From Bacillus sp. SM2101 (GTDB taxonomy: Bacteria > Bacillota > Bacilli > Bacillales > SM2101), in the NCBI RefSeq assembly GCF_018588585.1, contig NZ_JAEUFG010000019.1:20995-84994 (forward strand): a stretch of 64,000 nucleotides of DNA, given 5' to 3'. This document shows, one piece after another, positions 57,385 to 64,000 of this stretch. Position 1 is the first letter of the stretch. Each line of letters begins with the position of its first letter. Below the pieces are notes generated by a model. The model searched no databases. It saw nothing but the letters and a program-made list of their open reading frames with translations, and was not told where the DNA came from. Position numbers and translations under genes: made by a program.

Positions 57385-57783
57385 TCAAACTAAAAATTGA
57401 TTATTAGGTTTACAATAATAACTAATTATATTTGTTTTCGGTAAGGAAAAGCTGTCAATTTGAAAAGGAAATGATAAACTATACTTTTCTAAGAAGCTTA
57501 TATTTTTTTTAAAAGCTGTTCGATGATACTCAGAAACATTTTTGTATTGTATTGTTTCTATAATATGTATTATTACTTGAAGGCTTGTAATAATTTGAAT
57601 AGCTTCTTTCACCGTTCCATTATAATGCTTATACATCTCTACCTTAGATAATATGTTGTTTTCTTCCATCTCTGTTATTTCCTCATCTGTGAAATAACTT
57701 GGAAAAATGTCTGAATAAAAATAAGCGATTAACTCCTCTATCTGTTTTTCTTGTTCAGGAGTAGATGCATACACAACTTTCAC
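57385..57783 (-). CDS. yhcU: YhcU-like protein (DUF5365)
   Basis: 132 residues starting at GTG (57783) with GGGGGTCATCTT upstream. The N-terminus MKVVYASTPEQEKQIEELI and the segment YFYSDIFPSYFTDEEI fit the Bacillus YhcU family, of unknown function. It is a soluble, mainly helical protein. It diverges from the yhcT-like gene, repeating the yhcT-yhcU neighbourhood of B. subtilis. Confidence 0.75.
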   Translation of the reverse strand: MKVVYASTPEQEKQIEELIAYFYSDIFPSYFTDEEITEMEENNILSKVEMYKHYNGTVKEAIQIITSLQVIIHIIETIQYKNVSEYHRTAFKKNISFLEKYSLSFPFQIDSFSLPKTNIISYYCKPNNQFLV

Positions 57784-57972
57784 AAGATGACCCCCATCTT
57801 TACAATTCTTTTATAAGAATACCATAGACTTAATGTACATGGTGCTGGTAACTGTTTCCCCATCTATAGTAAATTATAACAATGAGGAAAATTAAACAAA
57901 TACCATTTTTTACTCTATCTTAATAACAAAATAGATATGGTACATACGCAACAAAGAAAGGAGACATATACA

Positions 57973-58896
57973 TTGAGAGCGAATCGTAAAGGAGAATGGT
58001 TTGAGATCATTGCACCTATAGAATGGCATCAATTCACTATCAATCATTTATTTAAAAATCATTGGCATATTCCAAAGAAATTGACTCATGATTTCCGCAT
58101 GCACCGAAGAATAAAAATAAACAATCAAGCCATATCATGGGATACAAAAATACAAGCTGGAGATCGGATTCAATTACATGTTTTTTATGAAGTTAAAGAT
58201 TCAGTTATTCCGGATTATGCCGATATACAAATTTTATATGAAGATGATCATCTCATTATTGTTAATAAACCGAGTGGCATGGACACACACCCCAATGAAC
58301 TAGGACAAACAGGTACGCTAGCTAATGCTGTTTCTTATCACTTTCTATCAAACGGTATTTCTGCTACTGCAAAACACGTCCATCGTCTAGACAGAAATAC
58401 AACAGGTGCAGTTCTTTTTGCAAAACACCCTCTTGTTGGTGTGATGTTAGATAAAATGCTAACAGAGCGCAAAATTAAAAGAACATACCTGGCTGTTGTT
58501 CATGGTATTCTCACGAAAAAACAAGGATGTATTGATGCACCGATCGGGCGTGATCGACACCATCCAACGAGGAGAAGGGTGTCTAAAAACGGTCAAGATG
58601 CAATCACTCATTACAAGGTCATTTCAAATAATCGAAATGAAAACACAGCCCTATTATATTTGCAATTAGATACTGGCCGTACGCACCAAATACGCGTTCA
58701 TCTCAGTCATTTGGATCACCCTTTAATTGGCGACGTTTTATATGGTGGGAAAAAATCAAAAGCTGCTAGACAAGCATTACATGCTGCAAAAATTTCCTTT
58801 CACCACCCTTTCACACGTGAATTAATTGAATGCTATGCACCGTTCTTGGACGAGCCACCAATTTTTCCTGATGATGTAACTAATTATTTGACTTAA
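57973..58896 (+). CDS. yhcT: RluA-family pseudouridine synthase (YhcT-like)
   Basis: 307 residues if translation starts at TTG (57973), which has AAAGGAGACATATACA upstream; the ATG at 57937 covers that ribosome site and lacks one itself. The catalytic aspartate is in HRLDRNTTGAVLFAKH, followed by LDTGRTHQIRVHLSHLDHPLIGD, the RluA signature. It isomerises uridine to pseudouridine in rRNA or tRNA. The target site is not predictable. An N-terminal S4-like segment (~residues 40-75) precedes the catalytic domain. Confidence 0.92.
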   Translation: MRANRKGEWFEIIAPIEWHQFTINHLFKNHWHIPKKLTHDFRMHRRIKINNQAISWDTKIQAGDRIQLHVFYEVKDSVIPDYADIQILYEDDHLIIVNKPSGMDTHPNELGQTGTLANAVSYHFLSNGISATAKHVHRLDRNTTGAVLFAKHPLVGVMLDKMLTERKIKRTYLAVVHGILTKKQGCIDAPIGRDRHHPTRRRVSKNGQDAITHYKVISNNRNENTALLYLQLDTGRTHQIRVHLSHLDHPLIGDVLYGGKKSKAARQALHAAKISFHHPFTRELIECYAPFLDEPPIFPDDVTNYLT

Positions 58897-58898
58897 GC

Positions 58899-59053
58899 TC
58901 TATGCTTCTTTAAAACGATGACAACCATATAAAACTACGTCTTGCTATTCTACTTTGGTAAAATTACAGCAAAGTTTTAGAGAAGCACCTTAGCTTGTGA
59001 TTATCAGTTAACGTACATGTTTATTTCTTACAACTTTCAATGCAAAAACAGCC
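58899..59053. mobile_element. Composite MITE-like fragments, copy Q
   Basis: 58899-58989 is a forward right two-thirds (ATGCTTCTTTAAAACGATGA to AGCAAAGTTTTAGAGAAGCA). 59020-59053 is a reversed left end (TTCAATGCAAAAACAGCC) whose tip lies 3 bases from the stop codon of the sigma-54 activator gene. Confidence 0.55.
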
Positions 59054-59056
59054 ACG

Positions 59057-60481
59057 TTAAGATAGTCCATACTTATCTAGCTTTCGATATAAGGTCGATA
59101 AGCTAATATTTAGCATTTTTGCAAGCTGCTCCTTTTGCTCCTTTTGATTTAATGGGAGATGCTGTGCTAATATATTTCGTTCAAAGTTAGCAACCATTGA
59201 ATCTAAACTACTACTATTTTGACGAGTATGTAGATAATAAGGAAGATCTTCAAAGGTTAGAGTATGTGGTGATTCTACCATATTCATCATATACTCTACT
59301 GTATTCTCTAATTGACGAATATTCCCTTTCCACTCATTTTGTAAAAACCACTGCTCTAGAAGAGGATCCAATTTTGGGACGTTTTTTTGTAATATATGAC
59401 TATATTTTTTTAGAAAATAAGACAAGAATAATCGTATATCTCCAACCCTTTCTGATAATGAAGGTAAACGAAGTGGTATGACATTAATCCTGTAATATAA
59501 ATCTTCACGAAAAGTCTCTTTCGTAACCATTTCCCACAAGCTTTTGTTTGTTGCTGCGATGACTCGGACATTTAATGAATATTGACGAGTGCCTCCCACT
59601 CTTTCAACCTGCTTCTCTTGTAGCACTCGTAGTAATTTGGGCTGTACCGATAGTGGTAAATCACCTATCTCGTCAAGAAAGATCGTCCCATTATTTGCTG
59701 CCTCAAATTTACCAATTTTCCCTCCACGATTTGCTCCAGTAAAAGCGCCTTTATCATAACCAAACAATTCACTCTCAACTAATGTTTCTGGAATAGCCGA
59801 ACAATTTACAGTAATAAATGGTTGGTTAGCTCGGCTACTCTCATAATGAACAGCCTTCGCCATACATTCTTTACCTGTCCCATTTTCCCCAGTTAGTAGA
59901 ATAGTGGATGGGCTATTGACTACTTTTTTTGCCTTCTTAACGACAGAGTGAAATTGTTCACTTTCCCCTATCATATCGTTGAAAGAATAAGCTCTCTTCT
60001 CTTGCTGAAATCCTTCATGAACTTCACAATTTCTTGTTGTTACTTCAAGTAGTAATAGCTTATTTTCAAGTAATGTGCTAATAGTTCCCATAAATTTATA
60101 TAGTTTTTCTTTGTTGGTTACAATTAAATCTCGTTGTTCTGCCGTAAAACCGATAAATCCTATAACTCCAATTGGTTGATCATTCATCATGACAGGGTAA
60201 CCCATAGTTGCTAATTCGGTACACCGTTCATGAAAAATACAGCTTATACAGTGTTCATGATCTTTGCGATTATCGAAAATAGTTCCCTTCGATCCTGTAC
60301 GTAATATTTGCTCAAAAAAAGAACCTTCTGGTATCGATTTTCCAATAAGACTTTGATGAAACCCTGTGCCACTTACTCTTATTCCTAACTCATCTATAAT
60401 AGAAACTTCCAACCCTAGTAAGTCGGCCATATTGTCGGCACACGATTGGGCGAATTCTTCTATCTTAGATATATATGACAT
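59057..60481 (-). CDS. Sigma-54-dependent transcriptional activator
   Basis: 474 residues from MSYISKIEEFAQSCADN, preceded by GAGGTGAAAATA. The N-terminal sensor (residues ~1-150, GAF/PAS-like) carries Cys78, Cys81 and Cys87 in HCISCIFHERC, a possible metal or redox site. The AAA+ domain has Walker A GENGTGKE, GAFTGA for sigma-54 contact, FLDEIGDLP and RVIAATNK. The C-terminal Fis helix-turn-helix is KEQLAKMLNISLSTLYRKLDK. It follows the PLP-enzyme gene by five bases, and a consensus sigma-54 promoter precedes that gene. Confidence 0.95.
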   Translation of the reverse strand: MSYISKIEEFAQSCADNMADLLGLEVSIIDELGIRVSGTGFHQSLIGKSIPEGSFFEQILRTGSKGTIFDNRKDHEHCISCIFHERCTELATMGYPVMMNDQPIGVIGFIGFTAEQRDLIVTNKEKLYKFMGTISTLLENKLLLLEVTTRNCEVHEGFQQEKRAYSFNDMIGESEQFHSVVKKAKKVVNSPSTILLTGENGTGKECMAKAVHYESSRANQPFITVNCSAIPETLVESELFGYDKGAFTGANRGGKIGKFEAANNGTIFLDEIGDLPLSVQPKLLRVLQEKQVERVGGTRQYSLNVRVIAATNKSLWEMVTKETFREDLYYRINVIPLRLPSLSERVGDIRLFLSYFLKKYSHILQKNVPKLDPLLEQWFLQNEWKGNIRQLENTVEYMMNMVESPHTLTFEDLPYYLHTRQNSSSLDSMVANFERNILAQHLPLNQKEQKEQLAKMLNISLSTLYRKLDKYGLS

Positions 60482-60486
60482 TATTT

Positions 60487-61671
60487 TCACCTCATAAGTG
60501 CTTGCTCGATATCTAATAGTATATCGCGTTTTTCTTCTAATCCAGTTGACAATCTAATGAGACCATCAGTAATTCCAAACGAAGCTCTTTCATGTTTAGG
60601 GATAGCAAAATGGGTCATTGATGCCGGGTGTTGTACAAGCGTTTCTGGATCACCAAGGCTGAACGAAATCATACAAAGCTCCAATCTATCTATAAATTTC
60701 TTCGCTTCTTCAAAGCCTCCTTTCACTTCAAAAGAAACGATACCACCATATCCATTCATTTGTTCTTTGACAAGTTGATATTGTGGATGTGTTGTTGATC
60801 CTGGAAAATAAACATTACTAATATACGGATGTTGGTCCAAATAGTTTGCAATTTCTTGAGCACTATCACAATGTTGCTTCATGCGTATAGGTAATGTTTT
60901 TAACCCACGTAAAATTAAGTAGGAATCCCATGCGTTTAAGTGCTGTCCTAAATCACCCATCACATTTTTACGAATAGATTCAATTTGCTGCCGATTGCTA
61001 ATTATGAAACCTGCTAATACATCACCATGTCCGTTTAAGTATTTTGTGGCACTATGAATAACAATGTCTGCACCAAGCTCTAATGGCTTTTGTAATAATG
61101 GGGTCATCAAAGTATTATCAACTACGACGGTTAGCCCATGTTCATGTGCTAATGTTGATAACTTGTTAATATCTAATACTGTTAGACAAGGGTTAGATGG
61201 TGTTTCAATAAATAGCACTTTGGTTTCAGGTCTTATTGCTTGTTTTACCATAGTTAAGTCAGTACAGTCTACATAATCATATGTAATTCCAAAGCGCGGG
61301 CCTAGCGTAGATAAAAATTTATACGTCCCACCGTATATGTGTTTTGTAACGAGTATATGTTCTCCATGTTTAACATTTGCTAGGATGGCGCTAGAAATAG
61401 CTGCCATTCCACTTGATAAACCTAATGCAGCCTCTCCATTTTCTAATAAAGCGATGTGCGCTTCTAATTTATTTGTCGTAGGATTACCATATCTTCCATA
61501 ATAAATCCCAGCCCTTGCTCCTGAAACAACCGATGCAGCTTCTTCAGTATTTTCAAATGCATATGCCACAGCTGGTGTTACTGAGTTCGCTATAACCCCA
61601 TTTCTTCTCTTTTCTTTATTACCATGAATACATTTAGTATTTATACTCCAATCATATATCATTTCTGTCAT
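60487..61671 (-). CDS. PLP-dependent trans-sulfuration enzyme (methionine/cystathionine gamma-lyase family)
   Basis: 394 residues, start preceded by GGGAGGAACTCGAA. Cys/Met metabolism PLP family: LSSGMAAISSAIL, IYGGTYKFLS, the PLP lysine in HSATKYLNGHGDVLAG and SLGDPETLVQHPASMTH. It would split or exchange the gamma-carbon bond of sulfur amino acids. The Cys found after YG in classical methionine gamma-lyases (YGCTY) is Gly here, so cystathionine gamma-lyase or O-acylhomoserine-type activity is equally possible. Control by sigma-54 suggests catabolic use of a sulfur amino acid. Confidence 0.88.
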   Translation of the reverse strand: MTEMIYDWSINTKCIHGNKEKRRNGVIANSVTPAVAYAFENTEEAASVVSGARAGIYYGRYGNPTTNKLEAHIALLENGEAALGLSSGMAAISSAILANVKHGEHILVTKHIYGGTYKFLSTLGPRFGITYDYVDCTDLTMVKQAIRPETKVLFIETPSNPCLTVLDINKLSTLAHEHGLTVVVDNTLMTPLLQKPLELGADIVIHSATKYLNGHGDVLAGFIISNRQQIESIRKNVMGDLGQHLNAWDSYLILRGLKTLPIRMKQHCDSAQEIANYLDQHPYISNVYFPGSTTHPQYQLVKEQMNGYGGIVSFEVKGGFEEAKKFIDRLELCMISFSLGDPETLVQHPASMTHFAIPKHERASFGITDGLIRLSTGLEEKRDILLDIEQALMR

Positions 61672-61709
61672 TTCGAGTTCCTCCCTTGATAATAAAACAA
61701 CATCTTTTT

Positions 61710-61726
61710 TGCAATATTTGTGCCAA
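61710..61726 (-). promoter_or_regulatory. Sigma-54 (-24/-12) promoter
   Basis: Minus strand TTGGCACAAATATTGCA matches TTGGCACN5TTGCW at every position. It lies about 40 bases upstream of the PLP-enzyme start, leaving room for a short leader with the ribosome site. The activator is encoded in the same operon. Confidence 0.88.
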
Positions 61727-61982
61727 CGAGGGATACTCCTATGTTATCTAGAAAAGATATATGTAATAACCACTTTTAATTAGTATCAAATGTTCTTATA
61801 GCATTAATAATTCGCATAAATGAGAATGAATTTTTATGATTGATAATGATCTTTTATCCATCTCATTATAAACCATTGACTAACAAATCATAAATCAGTA
61901 GAATGAAACACAATATTATCTACAGTAATATGTTCATTGTTGTGATTTATATTACTACATTGCATCAGGAAGGAGCTCACCA
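61727..61982. other. Divergent control region between the sigma-54 operon and adeC
   Basis: AT-rich region expected to hold the upstream activator sites for the sigma-54 promoter and the adeC promoter. I could not identify a clear inverted repeat or a purine riboswitch. Confidence 0.4.
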
Positions 61983-63731
61983 ATGAATAAAAGTCAGTTA
62001 AAAAAACGTATTGCAGCCTCAAATCAAACAAATGAGGCGGATTTAGTTATAAAAAATGGCAAAATAGTTGATCTATTTAATTTAGATATAATAAATGCAG
62101 ATGTTGCCATCACAGACGGTGTTTTTGTCGGCATTGGCAAGTATTCAGGAAAAGAGGAAATTGACGCAAAAGGGAAGTACATTGTTCCGTCCTTTATTGA
62201 TAGCCATGTACATATAGAATCTTCCATGGTCACTCCAGTTCAATTCTCTCAAGTCGTTTTACCCCATGGGATTACAACTGTTATCACAGATCCACATGAA
62301 ATAGCTAATGTTACTGGAGCTGATGGCATATCATTTATGTTAAACAATTCAGAAAATGTTCCAATGGATATATATTTCATGCTGCCATCATGTGTTCCAG
62401 CGACGCCATTTGAAAATTCAGGTGCAACGTTATCTGCTAAAGATTTAGAACCCTTCTTCAAGCACCCAAGAGTTTTAGGCTTAGCAGAAGTAATGGATTA
62501 TCCAGCAGTTATGAATGGCGAAGAAACGATGATGGATAAATTAACGACAGCGATGAAATACTCTGATCGAATGGATGGTCATTTAGCTGGATTAGATGAG
62601 CAAGCTATCAATATATACATGACTGCTGGAATACGAACTGATCACGAATGTGTATCTGTTGAAGAAGCTAGAGATCGTATTAAACGTGGAATGTACGTGT
62701 TAATTCGTGAAGGTTCTGGTGCAAAAGACCTGATTTCAGTCATTCCAGCTGTAAATACAAATAATGCTCGTAGATTTGCATTTTGTACAGATGATAAACA
62801 TTTAGATGAATTAATTGAAGAAGGAAGTATCAACCATAATATACGTTTAGCAATTCAGCATGGTTTAGAACCGTTACTTGCTTACCAATTAGCATCATTA
62901 AATGCGGCAGAGTGCTTCGGGCTAAAAAATAAAGGCGCCATTGCTCCTGGTTATGAAGCCGACTTCTTACTAATTGATAACTTAGAAGAGGTAGCTATTC
63001 ATCAAGTTTTCAAAGCTGGGAAGCTTGTTGCTCAAGATGGTAAAATGGTAATAGAAGATACGAAAAAACTAGAACAACATTTACCTGAAAGTATTATTCA
63101 TACAGTTAACATTCCTAAGATCGATAGTAAAGATTTAATGATCCCAATGTCAAATAGTTCTAGTGCTAATATAATTGGTATTATTCCAAATAGTATACAT
63201 ACTAAGCATCTTGTTGAAGAGGTCTTAGTGGAGGATAATGAATTTATACCATGCACGAAAAAGGATCACTTAAAAATTGCAGTAGTCGAACGACATAAAA
63301 AGACTGGAAATGTTGGCTTAGGCATCGTAAAAGGACTTGAATTATCATCAGGTGCCATAGCTGCAACGGTTGCACACGATTCACATAATATTGTTGTAGC
63401 AGGTACAAATGACGAAGATATGATAACAGCCATCAATCAAATATCACATATGGGTGGCGGACTTGTTGTGGTCAAAGATAAAAAAATACTAAGTGCTGTA
63501 CCATTGAATATCGGTGGGCTTATGTCCGAAAAATCATTCAACAGTGTATATGGGGAGCTAAAACAGCTAGATGATGCATTACAGCAAATTAACGCACCAA
63601 CTCATTTTAACCCATTTTTAACATTGTCCTTTTTATGTTTGCCAGTTATCCCTAAGCTAAAGGTGACAGACCTTGGTTTATTTGATGTAAAAACGTTCAA
63701 ACATATACAAATAGCTACGAATGAGAAATAA
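61983..63731 (+). CDS. adeC: Adenine deaminase
   Basis: 582 residues, start preceded by AAGGAGCTCACCA. Amidohydrolase fold: metal motif PSFIDSHVHIESSM, ITTVITDPHEIANV, AGLDEQAINIYMTAGIRTDHEC, FCTDDKHLDELIEEG, and the C-terminal adenine-deaminase domain with ATVAHDSHNIVVAGTND and GGGLVVVKD. It converts adenine to hypoxanthine and ammonia for purine salvage. It is monocistronic and divergent from the sigma-54 operon. Confidence 0.96.
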   Translation: MNKSQLKKRIAASNQTNEADLVIKNGKIVDLFNLDIINADVAITDGVFVGIGKYSGKEEIDAKGKYIVPSFIDSHVHIESSMVTPVQFSQVVLPHGITTVITDPHEIANVTGADGISFMLNNSENVPMDIYFMLPSCVPATPFENSGATLSAKDLEPFFKHPRVLGLAEVMDYPAVMNGEETMMDKLTTAMKYSDRMDGHLAGLDEQAINIYMTAGIRTDHECVSVEEARDRIKRGMYVLIREGSGAKDLISVIPAVNTNNARRFAFCTDDKHLDELIEEGSINHNIRLAIQHGLEPLLAYQLASLNAAECFGLKNKGAIAPGYEADFLLIDNLEEVAIHQVFKAGKLVAQDGKMVIEDTKKLEQHLPESIIHTVNIPKIDSKDLMIPMSNSSSANIIGIIPNSIHTKHLVEEVLVEDNEFIPCTKKDHLKIAVVERHKKTGNVGLGIVKGLELSSGAIAATVAHDSHNIVVAGTNDEDMITAINQISHMGGGLVVVKDKKILSAVPLNIGGLMSEKSFNSVYGELKQLDDALQQINAPTHFNPFLTLSFLCLPVIPKLKVTDLGLFDVKTFKHIQIATNEK

Positions 63732-63830
63732 GTAGAAGCATCTTTGGATATAACTTTGACCAATAAATCCTACTATACAACTACACGTCGTGATGTCATG
63801 TACTCAAAGATTACGAAATAAAAATGAGGC
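63732..63830 (+). mobile_element. Possible MITE-like fragment before the IS end
   Basis: GAAGCATCTTTGGATATAAC...CAAAGATTACGAAATAAAAA resembles the right half of the repeat (GGCATCTTTT...CAAAGTTTACGAAAAGAG), heavily diverged and running into the IS end. Confidence 0.35.
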
Positions 63831-64000
63831 TGGGACAAAACCCACCTCTGAGATGAAAAAGCCGGTGAAATTTTACAAGAAGTAAAATTTCACCGGCTTT
63901 GTTTATTTTGGAATTAAAATAAGGACCACTTCTGATAAAATAAAGTTACCACACCAAATTTCATCGGAAAGAAGGGTCCTTATGTTTAAAAATTATATCA
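63829..64000 (+). mobile_element. Left end of an IS1182-family element, cut by the window
   Basis: The segment starts ATGAGGCTGGGACAAAACCC, contains a perfect 19-bp stem hairpin (63858-63900), and reaches GAAGGGTCCTTATGTTTAAAA AT near the edge. The ATG at 63982 opens MFKNYI, the usual N-terminus of Bacillus IS1182-type transposases (MFKNY). The exact terminal base and the family are inferred from memory of related elements. Confidence 0.6.
63858..63900. terminator. Strong hairpin upstream of the IS transposase
   Basis: A 19-bp perfect stem (AAAGCCGGTGAAATTTTAC and its complement) with a 5-base loop AAGAA, followed by TGTTTATTTT. It may insulate the transposase gene from outside transcription. 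Confidence 0.8.

Noticed and set aside
61790..61870. Possible Fur box (GATTGATAATGATC) between the sigma-54 operon and adeC
   Set aside because: Only one half resembles the GATAATGATAATCATTATC consensus, and neither neighbouring gene is iron-related.
61850..61982. Purine riboswitch in front of adeC
   Set aside because: I could not find the conserved core loops or a terminator in the leader.

Overview
The window is low-GC DNA from an endospore-forming member of the Bacillaceae. The evidence is spoVR beside a yhdB-like gene, yueH-, yhcT- and yhcU-like genes, a glpP-glpF-glpK-glpD glycerol regulon, TasA/camelysin-type secretion and strong AGGAGG ribosome binding sites. The gene set also points to facultative anaerobic respiration, in the manner of Anaerobacillus or alkaliphilic Bacillus; genus and species cannot be read from the sequence. 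I saw no tRNA, rRNA or CRISPR array.

Layout. 1-5.2 kb: end of a GNAT acetyltransferase gene, then a MacB-type ABC exporter divergent from an OmpR-type two-component system. 5.2-13.7 kb: a DinB-family protein, a large RCC1-like lipoprotein, a MazG remnant, an ABC-2 transporter, a DUF418 membrane protein, and an ASCH-domain gene split by a small mobile element. 14-19 kb: two tandem paralogous FG-GAP-like lipoproteins followed by a response regulator and sensor kinase, probably one signalling operon. 19-25 kb: a periplasmic-type nitrate reductase cluster (ferredoxin, NapA, NapB-like cytochrome, NapD, second ferredoxin, TatA, NapH) with a perfect Fnr-type palindrome upstream. 25-35 kb: yueH, folD, a zinc alcohol dehydrogenase with its own perfect Fnr-type palindrome, spoVR, yhdB, an MFS transporter, an FMN reductase, and a YhcYZ/AirSR-like two-component system with four cysteines in the GAF domain. 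35-43.5 kb: aldo/keto reductase, gluconokinase, phosphoglucomutase, and a SipW-type signal peptidase with an LPXTG-anchored camelysin-like protein and a repeat-rich secreted protein. 43.6-49 kb: glpD, glpK, glpF and glpP with cre site, promoter and leader terminators. 49-58.9 kb: CBS protein, acyl-CoA synthetase, MBL-fold hydrolase, acetate-type symporter, BdbC/BdbD-like disulfide pair, yhcU/yhcT-like genes. 59-64 kb: a sigma-54 activator with a PLP enzyme under a consensus sigma-54 promoter, adenine deaminase, and the left end of an IS1182-type element.

The strongest unlisted signal is an interspersed repeat of about 150-160 bp, with terminal inverted repeats GGCTSTTTTCG and 8-bp target duplications. 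It occurs about 18 times, whole or in pieces, in both orientations, nested, and often flush against stop codons. One copy splits the ASCH gene, and removing the copy plus one target duplication restores the frame exactly. The ends and 8-bp duplication suggest a MITE mobilised by an ISL3-type transposase, which is not in the window.

Functional themes: anaerobic/redox control (Nap, two Fnr boxes, four-cysteine GAF kinase), glycerol use under CcpA and GlpP control, surface assembly by SipW and sortase, and extracytoplasmic sensing by lipoproteins paired with two-component systems. Two genes (9186 and 51751) may start at ATT.
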